DNA from: Mesorhizobium sp. B2-3-12 | GTDB taxonomy: Bacteria > Pseudomonadota > Alphaproteobacteria > Rhizobiales > Rhizobiaceae | DNA: 64,000 bases | NCBI RefSeq assembly: GCF_006442205.1 | Contig: NZ_VFVR01000004.1 | Span: forward strand, 372,001 to 436,000 | Direction: 5' to 3' | Shown here: positions 9,066 through 17,497 of the stretch, one piece after another | Layout: the number at the start of each line of letters is the position of its first letter | How positions within the stretch are numbered: position 1 is the first letter of the stretch | The notes under the pieces: model-generated | What the model was told of the DNA's origin: nothing | The model's database searches: none | Seen by the model: only the letters and a program-made list of their open reading frames with translations | Made by a program: the position numbers and the translations under genes

Positions 9066-11426
9066 CTAGGCCTCCTTATGGTGGGGCTGGGGCCCGGACA
9101 TGCCGGACACGTCGGCTAAACACACTGTGGCAGGTGGATCGAATGCTGTCACCGTTGGAACGGCTCCATCAAATCGCGACACCTCGACCAGCGTCGAATT
9201 GCAGGTCGGCGATTGCGCAAGGCGCGATGTGCCGCGGTCGGCTGTCAGGACATTCGGATTGCCATGCTTTTCCAGGCTGTGCGGCTGTCCAGGCTCCGAC
9301 GGATCGAACCAGGCACCCGTGGGCAATTGGACGACGCCCGGGATCAAGCCGTCCGTCAGCACGGCACCCGCAAGGCAGGAGCCGCGCTCGTTGAAGACGC
9401 GAACGACGGCTCCGTCCACAATGTCACGCGCCGCGGCATCCGCCGGATTGATCCACAGCGGTGCGCGGCCCGACACCTTGCCGGCGCGGCTGACCGAACC
9501 ATGATCGTGCTGGCTGTGCAGCTTGTCGGCCGGCTGCGGGGACAAGAGATGCAGTGGAAACCGGCCGGCAAGATCGCTTCCCAGCCATTCCCGTGGTTCT
9601 CGCCACACGGCATGGCCAGGGCAGTCGTCATAGCCGAAGGTTTCGATCGTGTCGGAGAAGAGTTCTATGCGGCCTGACGGCGTCGCCAGCCGGTGCCGCT
9701 CCGGGTCGGCGCGGAAGGCGCCAAGCAAGGTCTGCGACGTGACCTGGCGGACAAGATCGGCGTGGCCGTCCTGCCAGAAACGGTCGAAGGACGGCATCTC
9801 GACCCCGGCCGTGGCGGCATTTCCCCGGGCCTGCTCGTAAAGCAGCCGGATCCATTCGCCGGCATTGCGCCCTTCGGTGAAGGTTTCGCTGGTGCCGAGC
9901 CGCACTGACAGAGCGGCGAAGATGGCAAAATCGTCGCGCGCTTCCCCCACCGGATCGATTGCCTGCTTCATGGCGACGACCAGGTTTTCCCGGTTCGAAA
10001 AGGCGAGGTCGTTTCGCTCCAGCGGCGTGGTGACCGGCAGCACGATGTCGGCATGGCGCGCGGTCGCCGTCCAGAAGGGTTCATGGACGATGACCGTTTC
10101 GGGACGTTGCCATGCCTCGACCAGGCGGTTCAGGTCCTGATGGTGATGGAAAGGATTGCCGCCCGCCCAATAGACCAGCCTGGTGTCGGGATAGGTCATC
10201 GCGGCGCCGTTGAATTCGAAAGCGCCGCCCGGGTCGAGCAGCATGTCGGCCACGCGGGCGACCGGAATGAAGTCCGGCACCTGGTTCTTGCCTTGCGGCA
10301 AGGACGGCCAACGGAACCCCATCTCCGGCCTGCCGGCGCCGTTTGTCGACGAATAGCCGAAACCAAATCCGCCGCCGGGCAATCCGATCTGTCCGAGCAG
10401 GGCGGCAAGCGTGATTGCCGCCCAGTAGGGCTGCTCGCCATGGTCGGCGCGCTGCAGCGACCAGCTGACCATCAGCATCGTGCGTTTGGCGGCCATCTCC
10501 CTGGCCAAGGCGAGCATTGTCGCCTCGGCGACGCCGCTCAGCGCGGCAGCCCAGGCGGGGTTCTTCGGCTGGCCGTCGGTTTCACCCATGACATAGGCCC
10601 GCACCGCCTCGAAGCCCGTGCAGTAGCGCGCCAGGAACGCCTCGTCATGGCGGCCTTCGCTGATGAGGACGTGGCACAGGGCCAGCATCAGGGCGGTGTC
10701 GCTGTTCGGCCGCAGCCGCAGCCATTCGGTCTCGACGCCGCGCGGCGCGTCGTCGCGCACCGGTGAAACATTGATCAGCCGGGCGCCGTTGCCGACGGCG
10801 TTGCGCATGGCCGCTGCCGCCTCGTGACGGGCCGCGCCGCCACCCTGGATCTGCGCGTTGCGCCAGGGCAGGCCGCCAAAGGCGACGATCAGCTCGCTAT
10901 GTCGTTCGATCCCGTCCCAAGTGGAATGGTTGCCCGTCAGGCCGTCCGTCCCGCCAACCACATGTGGCAGGATGACCTCGGCCGCGCCGTAGGAATAGCT
11001 GAGCACCGAGCTCGTATAGCCGCCGATCGTGTTGAGGAAGCGATGGACCTGGCTTTGCGCGTGATGGAATCGTCCCGCGCTCGCCCATCCATAGGAACCG
11101 GCATAGATCGCGGCATTTCCGTGCTCGACGCGGACACGCTCCAGTTCCGCCGCCACGATATCAAGCGCGGTTTCCCAGGGAATTTCCACAAAAACCTCGC
11201 CGCCGCGCCTGCCCGTCGGTTTGGACCTGTCGCCCTCCAGCCAGCCGCGCCTGATGGCCGGGCGGGACACGCGCAGGTCGCCTTGTACCGTGTCGAGCAT
11301 GGACTTGCCGATCGGCGAAGGATCGGGGTCGCCGCTCCACGGCTCGATGCCGACAAGCTTGCCGTTCTCGGCGCGGACTTCGTAGGTCCCCCAATGCATG
11401 GTGGTGAGCAGCGTCTCGGACTCCAT
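9066..11426 (-). CDS. Molybdopterin-dependent oxidoreductase, BisC/TorA (DMSO reductase) type
   Basis: 786 aa, close to the length of E. coli BisC. It has no N-terminal Cys cluster, so no iron-sulfur centre, as in BisC, TorA and DorA. The YGWASAGRFHHAQ block and a Ser in the molybdenum-ligand position (Ser145, LSYSYGAAE) mark the serine-ligated branch that reduces S-oxides and N-oxides. No signal peptide is seen, so it is probably cytoplasmic like BisC. It lies between the binding protein and permease genes, only 2 bases before the permease start, so it is part of the transport operon. This suggests the imported compound is an S- or N-oxide, or is reduced after uptake; this is inference. A GTG at 11489 would add 21 residues. 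Confidence 0.88.
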   Translation of the reverse strand: MESETLLTTMHWGTYEVRAENGKLVGIEPWSGDPDPSPIGKSMLDTVQGDLRVSRPAIRRGWLEGDRSKPTGRRGGEVFVEIPWETALDIVAAELERVRVEHGNAAIYAGSYGWASAGRFHHAQSQVHRFLNTIGGYTSSVLSYSYGAAEVILPHVVGGTDGLTGNHSTWDGIERHSELIVAFGGLPWRNAQIQGGGAARHEAAAAMRNAVGNGARLINVSPVRDDAPRGVETEWLRLRPNSDTALMLALCHVLISEGRHDEAFLARYCTGFEAVRAYVMGETDGQPKNPAWAAALSGVAEATMLALAREMAAKRTMLMVSWSLQRADHGEQPYWAAITLAALLGQIGLPGGGFGFGYSSTNGAGRPEMGFRWPSLPQGKNQVPDFIPVARVADMLLDPGGAFEFNGAAMTYPDTRLVYWAGGNPFHHHQDLNRLVEAWQRPETVIVHEPFWTATARHADIVLPVTTPLERNDLAFSNRENLVVAMKQAIDPVGEARDDFAIFAALSVRLGTSETFTEGRNAGEWIRLLYEQARGNAATAGVEMPSFDRFWQDGHADLVRQVTSQTLLGAFRADPERHRLATPSGRIELFSDTIETFGYDDCPGHAVWREPREWLGSDLAGRFPLHLLSPQPADKLHSQHDHGSVSRAGKVSGRAPLWINPADAAARDIVDGAVVRVFNERGSCLAGAVLTDGLIPGVVQLPTGAWFDPSEPGQPHSLEKHGNPNVLTADRGTSRLAQSPTCNSTLVEVSRFDGAVPTVTAFDPPATVCLADVSGMSGPQPHHKEA

Positions 11427-11563
11427 GGGACGGGTCAACGATAGCTCGTCCCGCACTGCGAGGCTCGGCGTCTGGCGGGTGCGACGCACCTTGCCTTGAC
11501 CGGCCGCGAAACCGCCAGCCCCGGCGGGGCTGGCGGTCGCGGGATGGGCTAGTTTCGGTCCAC

Positions 11564-13222
11564 TTAGGCCTTCGATGCCTTTTCGAGGAACAGCTGCGAC
11601 ATCGCTGTCGGCTGCACCCCGGTCACGCCCTTGGCCGTCGCCGTCAGGTAGTCGTAGAAATAGCCGAAGATGACGGGCGTTTCCTCGAGCAGAAGCTTCT
11701 GGATCTTGCCGGCGTCGGCCTTCTGCGCCTCGAGGTCGAGTGCCGCGATATAGCTGGTCGCCAGCGCGTCGTAGTCCTTGTTCTTGAAGTGCGCTGCGTT
11801 CCAGGTGCCTTCGCTCTTCAGCGGCGCGGCAAGGTAGACGTTCGGCACGCCGCGGTGGCCGTAGTCGGTGATGCCCATCACCGAATCCAGCCAGTTCGAT
11901 TTACCGAACACCGCATCGCCGTAATAGGCGCCCTGGTCGAGAATGTTCAGCTCGAGCTCGACGCCGATCTCCTTGACCCAGTTCTGGATGAGCTGGGCGT
12001 ATTCGGGGATCTCGAGGTAGCGCTCGGTGGTCAGCGTCACCTTGAAGCCCTGGCCGACGCCGGCTGCTTCCATGAGCTGCTTGGCCTGGGCGATGTCCTG
12101 CTTGCGCTGCGGTATGGTTGTGTCGGTCGAGGGATAGACCGCGGCGAACGGGCTGTCATTGCCGAGCGCCGAGCGTCCCTTCATCAGGCCGGCGGCCAGC
12201 TTGTCGCGGTCGAGGCAGAGCGCGATGGCGCGGCGCACGCGCGCGTCCTTCAACGGGCCGTCGTCGCAGCGCATATGCAGTTGCTGGTGGGCGGACGACT
12301 TCAGGCTGATGATGTCGACATTGGGGTCGTTGAGCAGCGCCACACCCGACAGAACCGGCATCTGGTTGATGATGTCGATCTGCCCGCCCTGCAGCGCCAG
12401 GATCTGCGGCTGCATGTCGGCGAAGAAGGTGAATTCGGTGCGATCCGGCAACGCTTTCTCGCCCCAATAGTCCTCGTTGCGGACGAAGGACGCACCGACC
12501 TTGGCGGTATATTTCTCGATCTTGAACGGCCCGGTGCCGTCGAAGCTCTTTTCGTAGTCGCCCTTGTAGGTCGCCGGGATGATGACGGCGTTGTAGTTGT
12601 CGGACGACAGCATGTAGGGGAAGTTGCCGTTCGGCGCATCGAGGTGGAACTCGACCGTATAGTCGTCGACCTTCTTGGAGGCGCCCTTCTGCAGGATGCC
12701 GGTGAACACCGAAAGCGCGTTGGACGAATTCGCCGGATCAGCGAGGCGGTCGATGCTGGCGACGACGTCGTCGGCCTTCATCTCGCCCCCCGAGTGGAAT
12801 TTCACGCCCTTGCGCAGCTTGAAGGTCCACACCGTGCCATTGTCGTTCGGCTTCCAGCTTTCGGCCAGCGCCGGCTTGAGCACGAGGTCGGGCCCGTCGA
12901 CGCAGAGGAATTCGGCGACCTGCTGCATGACAAGCAGGCCGCCGGCGTCGGCGATGGTCACGGGATCGATCGTCGCGGCCGGCACGCTGCTGCCGACGCG
13001 GATGGTGGCGCCAGGCGCCCCGGCGCGGGCGAGCGACGGCATGGCGCCAAGGCCTGCAGCCGTGGTGATGCCGCCCAGAAGCGGCAGCGACAGGCCGAGC
13101 AGGCTGCCGTGGCGGATGAAGTCGCGGCGGCTGACGCGCCCGTCGACGAGGCCGTCGATCAGATGGTTTTCGAGCGGCGAGCGGCCACGCCGCAGCAGAT
13201 CGAGAATGCGGTAATTCTTCAT
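11564..13222 (-). CDS. ABC transporter substrate-binding protein, family 5
   Basis: 552 aa, first transport gene of the operon running left through the molybdoenzyme and permeases. It has a twin-arginine signal (SRRDFIRHG, Arg32-Arg33) after a 30-residue leader, then a hydrophobic stretch ending in SLARA. The mature part contains the family 5 blocks LAESWKPNDNGTVWTFKLR and GTGPF. It can be aligned almost without gaps with the 2489-4144 protein, including the shared RNEDYWGEKALPDR element, so the two arose by duplication. It should deliver ligand to the 5200-9063 transporter. Confidence 0.92.
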   Translation of the reverse strand: MKNYRILDLLRRGRSPLENHLIDGLVDGRVSRRDFIRHGSLLGLSLPLLGGITTAAGLGAMPSLARAGAPGATIRVGSSVPAATIDPVTIADAGGLLVMQQVAEFLCVDGPDLVLKPALAESWKPNDNGTVWTFKLRKGVKFHSGGEMKADDVVASIDRLADPANSSNALSVFTGILQKGASKKVDDYTVEFHLDAPNGNFPYMLSSDNYNAVIIPATYKGDYEKSFDGTGPFKIEKYTAKVGASFVRNEDYWGEKALPDRTEFTFFADMQPQILALQGGQIDIINQMPVLSGVALLNDPNVDIISLKSSAHQQLHMRCDDGPLKDARVRRAIALCLDRDKLAAGLMKGRSALGNDSPFAAVYPSTDTTIPQRKQDIAQAKQLMEAAGVGQGFKVTLTTERYLEIPEYAQLIQNWVKEIGVELELNILDQGAYYGDAVFGKSNWLDSVMGITDYGHRGVPNVYLAAPLKSEGTWNAAHFKNKDYDALATSYIAALDLEAQKADAGKIQKLLLEETPVIFGYFYDYLTATAKGVTGVQPTAMSQLFLEKASKA

Positions 13223-13408
13223 GGGTCTAAGCCCTTTCCCCAGTTGTTGTGGTTGGCGAGTGCAGTTAAATCGACGAGTTCCGTGGAGTTCTCCTGTCCC
13301 CGGGCCTCATCGGTATCGGTCGATGGACTGTAGCATGCGGCTCCGACCGGTCCATCCGCTCGTTGGGATGGAAAAGTCAGATTTTCTTGATGAATTGTCT
13401 GTCGGACA

Positions 13409-13430
13409 GGCGACCCGTAGTCGCCTTTTT
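13409..13430 (+). terminator. Orphan rho-independent terminator on the plus strand
   Basis: GGCGAC-ccgta-GTCGCC followed by TTTTT forms a short intrinsic terminator read rightward. Both flanking genes are on the minus strand, so no known gene needs it. It may end an unannotated rightward transcript from the 13223-13408 interval, where TTGTTG-N17-TAAATC is a possible promoter, or act as a fortuitous hairpin. Confidence 0.45.
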
Positions 13431-13464
13431 CCCGATAAATCCTGCTTGCTTTTCGACATCCCTC

Positions 13465-14649
13465 CTAATTCAGCGGCAGTCTGCGGTAAGTCCCGGGTTT
13501 TTCCGGATCGTGATATTTGTTGCAGGGGCCGTTTTCGACGAAATCGCGATGACAGGCGGCAAGACGCTCCTGCGACAGCGTCACGCCGAGGCCGTGGCCT
13601 TCGGGGACCGGCACGGTGTTGTTCCTGGGCGCGAACGGGCCTTCCTCAATGATGTCCATCGGCTGCATGCGAAACAGCGACTGGTTGGGCTCCCGGATCC
13701 AGCCCAGCGCGGCGCACAGATGCAAGTAGCAAGCGCTGCCGACGCCGGTGTCGCCGCTGTAGCACCAATAGTCGATGCCGGCATGCTCGCAGGCGCCGAC
13801 GAAGCGCAGCATGCGATTGATGCCGCCATGCGTCGTCGGGTTGCCGACAAAGGCGTCAGGCACTTTCAGCTCCGTGGCGCGGGCGATATCGATGTTGTGG
13901 GTCGAGAACGGGATCGAGGTGTGGCGCCGCAGCTCCCGCATCTCCTCGATGGTCGCCACCGGGTCTTCCCAGTTGCGCACGCCGAGCTCTTCCAGCGGCC
14001 GCGCCAACTGCCTGGCGGCCGCCAGCGAATAGGCCTGGTTGGAATCGATGCGGATCATCGCATCGTCGCCGAGCCTTTTGCGGATGAGCTCGACCATCTT
14101 CATCGACACCTTCGGGTCCTGTGTCGAGAACTTGCCTTCGAAGAAGGTCGTGCCGTGACGCTCATGGAGTTCGACACAGTAGTCGGCGACCGCTTCCGGC
14201 GTCTTCTCACCCGTCACCTTGGCCCCGTCGCCGCGCAGCGAGAAATAGTCGGTGAACGGGATGTCCTTGCGCACGGCGCCGCCGAGCAATTGGTAGAGCG
14301 GCTGCTTCCATGCCTTGCCGCGCAGGTCCCACAGCGCCATTTCGATGGCGCCGAAGGCCATGATGCGGGTGCGGTCGTTGATCGATTGCACGCCGCTCCA
14401 GAAGGGCAGGCAGACTTCCTCGGCGCCGGCTATGTCGAAGGCATCGCGGCCAGCGAGCCTCGGTGCCAGAATGTCGTTGATGAGGGCGGCGGCTCCCGCC
14501 GTCGGCGCCTCGCCGATCCCGGTGAGCCCCTCCTCGGTCTCGACTTCGACAATGGTCGGTGAAAAACCGTCGAGTTCGCCGAACACCCAGACGTATGGCG
14601 CTTCCAGCCGGTAGTTAATCGGTGTTGCCTTGATGCGTTTGATCTTCAT
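13465..14649 (-). CDS. Enolase superfamily protein (mandelate racemase/muconate lactonizing enzyme type), dehydratase-like
   Basis: 394 aa, two-domain fold: an N-terminal capping domain to about residue 125, then a TIM barrel. Candidate metal ligands are D202 (RIDSNQAY), E228 (WEDP) and the STHNID segment at 249-254. The usual KxK on strand two is reduced to a single lysine, K173, in EGKFS, and H251 and H274 lie on later strands. This fits sugar-acid-type dehydratases rather than true racemases. The substrate cannot be deduced. The ATG at 14649 overlaps the upstream enolase gene in an ATGA junction, so the two are translationally coupled and probably act in one pathway. Confidence 0.85.
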   Translation of the reverse strand: MKIKRIKATPINYRLEAPYVWVFGELDGFSPTIVEVETEEGLTGIGEAPTAGAAALINDILAPRLAGRDAFDIAGAEEVCLPFWSGVQSINDRTRIMAFGAIEMALWDLRGKAWKQPLYQLLGGAVRKDIPFTDYFSLRGDGAKVTGEKTPEAVADYCVELHERHGTTFFEGKFSTQDPKVSMKMVELIRKRLGDDAMIRIDSNQAYSLAAARQLARPLEELGVRNWEDPVATIEEMRELRRHTSIPFSTHNIDIARATELKVPDAFVGNPTTHGGINRMLRFVGACEHAGIDYWCYSGDTGVGSACYLHLCAALGWIREPNQSLFRMQPMDIIEEGPFAPRNNTVPVPEGHGLGVTLSQERLAACHRDFVENGPCNKYHDPEKPGTYRRLPLN

Positions 14650-15767
14650 GTTCGGCCGATCTCGAAGAAGGGTTCGCCGAGCAGGCTCGGATCGACATCG
14701 ATGCCAAGGCCGGGGCCGTCGGGGATGCCCATGTGGCTGCCGGTCACCGGTGGTGCATTCCTGGCCGTGCGCACCGTCACCCATTCGTGGAAGGCGATGG
14801 CGTGCAGCCGGCGCTCCGCCGGCGTCGACAGCGACAGATGCGCCATCGCGGCCGTATCGATCTCCGCCCCGCCGGTATCCTCGACCGTGATCATGAAGCC
14901 GAGATCGATGGCGACGTCGCGGATCAGCCGTGTCTGCGTCACGCCGCCCAGCCGCGAGATCTTCAACGTCAAACCATCGGCGGCACCGCGGCGGTGGATT
15001 TCCAGCATCTCGCCGAGCGAGGTGACGGATTCATCCAACACCATTGGCTTGTCGAGCATGCGGCGCACCGACATGTTCTCGTCGAGCGTCGTACAGGGCT
15101 GCTCGAACGTGTAGTCGATGCCGCGCGTTGCATCGGCGAACTGCCGCGCCTGATACGGCGTCCAGCCGGCATTGGCGTCGCAGAAGATCACCGTGCCTTT
15201 CGGCACAGCCGAGGCCACCGTCGTTACGCGCTCGATATCGTCATGCACATTGCCGCCGACCTTGACCTGCAGGCGGCGGCAGCCTTCGGCAATGATCCGC
15301 TTGGCCAAAACCGCCATCTGATCGAGTGTGCCGTGGGTGACGACCCGGTAGGTCTCCGCCATGTCGCTTTCCTTGCCGCCGAGCAGCGTCACCAGCGGCA
15401 CGCCGGCCGCGCGCGCGGCCAGATCCCAGCAGGCCATGTCGAGCGCCGATTTGACATAGGGATGGCCCTTGAACACGGTGTCCATCAGCCGGCCGATGCT
15501 GGCCAGCCCGCACGGGTTCTGGCCGATGAGGTGCGGCGCGATCTCCGGCACGCCGGCCCGCGCGCCGGCCGGGAAGGCGGCCGAATAGAAATTGCCGAGC
15601 GGCGCCATTTCACCCCAGCCGGTGACGCCGCTGTCGGAGGTGATGGAGACGATCACTGCGTCGAAGCAGTCGGCCACGCGTCCCTTGGACATGCGGTAGG
15701 GGCCGTCCACGAAGGGCTGCACGACATGATAGGCTTTGATGGTTTCGATCTGCACGTCGGTATCCAT
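14646..15767 (-). CDS. Enolase superfamily protein related to hydroxyproline-type racemase/dehydratases
   Basis: 373 aa. The active-site pattern is that of the lysine/lysine branch: K169 (QVKVGG, with Gln where the first Lys of KxK often stands), metal ligands D197 (CDANAGW), E222 (EQP) and D245 (LDES), and K269 (LKISRLGG). The EDTGGAEIDTAAMAHL block recalls cis-3-hydroxy-L-proline dehydratases and hydroxyproline-betaine epimerases, which share EDTWGG. A cyclic amino acid or betaine substrate is therefore possible, but this is a family-level guess. It lies 20 bases downstream of the GntR gene and overlaps the next enolase gene. Confidence 0.85.
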   Translation of the reverse strand: MDTDVQIETIKAYHVVQPFVDGPYRMSKGRVADCFDAVIVSITSDSGVTGWGEMAPLGNFYSAAFPAGARAGVPEIAPHLIGQNPCGLASIGRLMDTVFKGHPYVKSALDMACWDLAARAAGVPLVTLLGGKESDMAETYRVVTHGTLDQMAVLAKRIIAEGCRRLQVKVGGNVHDDIERVTTVASAVPKGTVIFCDANAGWTPYQARQFADATRGIDYTFEQPCTTLDENMSVRRMLDKPMVLDESVTSLGEMLEIHRRGAADGLTLKISRLGGVTQTRLIRDVAIDLGFMITVEDTGGAEIDTAAMAHLSLSTPAERRLHAIAFHEWVTVRTARNAPPVTGSHMGIPDGPGLGIDVDPSLLGEPFFEIGRT

Positions 15768-15787
15768 TGTCCGCGATGAGGGAGGGA

Positions 15788-16480
15788 TCAGGCGCCTTTC
15801 GACGGGCGCCGTTCGAGGCCGCGCGCATAGGCAAGAAGCTCTTCGAAATCGAGGTCGATATGCTCGCGGGCATGGCGCTGGGCGGCACGCATGTCGTGGC
15901 CCTTGAGCAGCGCCACATAGGTCTCGTGGACATCTTCGGCCGGCACGGCTTCCTTGCGCGCCTGCTGGTGCAGGGCGAAGTACATCTGCAAGCGGCTGGT
16001 CAGCCTTTGCCAGGTCTCCAGGAGCACCGAATTGTCGGCCCATTCATGGATCAGACCATGCAGTTGCAGCGCGGTTTCGATCTGCCTTGTGGTGTCGCGC
16101 TCGCGCGTCGCCTGCTTCACCGCCTCGTGGCGCCGGTCGAGCTCGTCCAGGAAACGCTGGTCGCGCAGCTTCCACATCCGTTCGATGGCGAATTCGTCCA
16201 GCACCTTGTTGAGCGAATAGGCATCGTCGATGTCCTTGGCCGTGACATTGATGACGAAGGTGCCGGCATAGGGGATGCTGGTCAGGATGCCCTCCTGCAC
16301 CAACTCGCGCATCGCCTCGCGCAGCGGCGCGCGGCTGACCCGCATCTGTTCGGAAATCCGGAGCTCGTTGAGTTTCTGTCCGGGCTCCAATTGTCCGGTC
16401 AGGATCGCGCGCCGCAACAGCGCGACGATCTCGGCGCGGCGCGTCGTATCGGCAATCGGGCTGAATTCCGTCTTCACCAT
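15788..16480 (-). CDS. GntR family transcriptional regulator, FCD (FadR) subfamily
   Basis: 230 aa. The N-terminal winged helix-turn-helix (GQKLNELRISEQMRVSRAPLREAMRELVQEGIL, residues in two halves) is followed by an all-helical FCD ligand domain whose metal-binding type His residues appear in the last 100 residues. The ATG at 16480 has GGAG 8 bases upstream; a TTG at 16510 would add 10 residues. It is the first gene of the leftward train, and a perfect 16-base palindrome lies 38 bases upstream of its start, so autoregulation and control of the enolase genes are likely. Confidence 0.9.
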   Translation of the reverse strand: MVKTEFSPIADTTRRAEIVALLRRAILTGQLEPGQKLNELRISEQMRVSRAPLREAMRELVQEGILTSIPYAGTFVINVTAKDIDDAYSLNKVLDEFAIERMWKLRDQRFLDELDRRHEAVKQATRERDTTRQIETALQLHGLIHEWADNSVLLETWQRLTSRLQMYFALHQQARKEAVPAEDVHETYVALLKGHDMRAAQRHAREHIDLDFEELLAYARGLERRPSKGA

Positions 16481-16517
16481 CCGACCCACTCCAGCGAGAC
16501 CAGAAGACAAGACAATC

Positions 16518-16533
16518 AGATTGTCGACAATCT
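16518..16533. promoter_or_regulatory. Palindromic GntR (FadR-type) operator
   Basis: AGATTGTCGACAATCT is a perfect 16-base palindrome. Its TTGTCGACAA core fits the TNGTNNNACNA pattern known for FadR-subfamily GntR proteins. It stands directly upstream of the GntR gene and upstream of the oxygenase gene terminus, consistent with autoregulation of the cluster. Confidence 0.7.
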
Positions 16534-16595
16534 AACAAGAGCTTTTTTGGATTTTCATCGTCACCGGGCCGCCCCGTCGAATGCCGTCGGGCTGG

Positions 16596-17384
16596 TCAAG
16601 CCGCGCGGCCGTAGAACCCGACACGCTCTTCGGCGCTGAACATCACGCCTGGCCTCTCATAGTAGGAAAACACCGCGATCATCCGTTCGCGTTCGCCTTC
16701 GACCGTGGTAACGCGGTGCGCGGTGTTCTTGCCGCGAAACACGTTCAGCGTGCCGGGCCTCATGCGCAGGATCCTGGCTTCGGGGTCACGCCCTTCGAGC
16801 AGCCTGGCGACGCCATCGTAGTTTGGATCCTCATCCGATCTGAGATCGGTGCGGTATTCCAAGTCGCCGCCGCGCTCCGCCTGTTGCAGGAGCAGCGTGG
16901 TGGTGAATTCCGAGCGGTCGAAGTGCCAGTTCAGCGCTTCGCCGGCGCGGTAGGCCATCACATTCGTGCGTGCCAGCGGATCCTGCATGACATGCAGCTT
17001 CGCCTTGCCCGTCGTCGCCGCGAGGAAACGCACCAGCGGTTGGTACTCGTAGATCGCCATCACCGTGCTGCCGGGAATCTGGTCGGCACAGACGGTGTGG
17101 CTGATGGTTTCCACCTTGCGCAGCGCGGGGTGGTCTGGCGCCAATTCGGGAATGTTGGGCTTGAAGTAGATGTTGTGCATGCGCTTGTGGACATGCGACC
17201 GCGTGTCCATGACCGGCTTGATTTCCCGCACCGCCTGTTCGGCGACGCCGGGTCGCAAAAAGCCTTCGAGATTGAACATGCCATCGGCTGCGAGCGCCGC
17301 GATGGACTGCTCGACGAGGCGATCCCATTCGGGGCTGCCTTCGCGGTCGAGCGGATAGCGGTCGAGGTCGAGAATGTCTTTCAT
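16596..17384 (-). CDS. 2-oxoglutarate/Fe(II)-dependent oxygenase, BesD/HalD-like
   Basis: 262 aa. The facial triad is visible as H154-F-D156 and H223 (NTAHRV), with R234 placed to bind the 2-oxoglutarate carboxylate. Size and layout resemble the BesD/HalD group of free-amino-acid oxygenases. The halogenating members have Gly in place of the Asp; here Asp is kept, so hydroxylation is expected rather than chlorination. The start at 17384 is the first ATG that leaves a sensible divergent promoter space to the LysR gene at 17498. The gene is codirectional with the GntR/enolase train but separated from it by the operator region. Assignment to BesD/HalD is from memory of the family and is not certain. 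Confidence 0.75.
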   Translation of the reverse strand: MKDILDLDRYPLDREGSPEWDRLVEQSIAALAADGMFNLEGFLRPGVAEQAVREIKPVMDTRSHVHKRMHNIYFKPNIPELAPDHPALRKVETISHTVCADQIPGSTVMAIYEYQPLVRFLAATTGKAKLHVMQDPLARTNVMAYRAGEALNWHFDRSEFTTTLLLQQAERGGDLEYRTDLRSDEDPNYDGVARLLEGRDPEARILRMRPGTLNVFRGKNTAHRVTTVEGERERMIAVFSYYERPGVMFSAEERVGFYGRAA

Positions 17385-17497
17385 GGCGTGTGCTCCAGTC
17401 GGGGCCCAAAGGCTGGGCACAGAAGACGGCAAAAAATTCTTTCTCTCAACGGATAAAATTATTAGGATTGGCCAAGAAAAACTTCTGAAGGCCTGAT

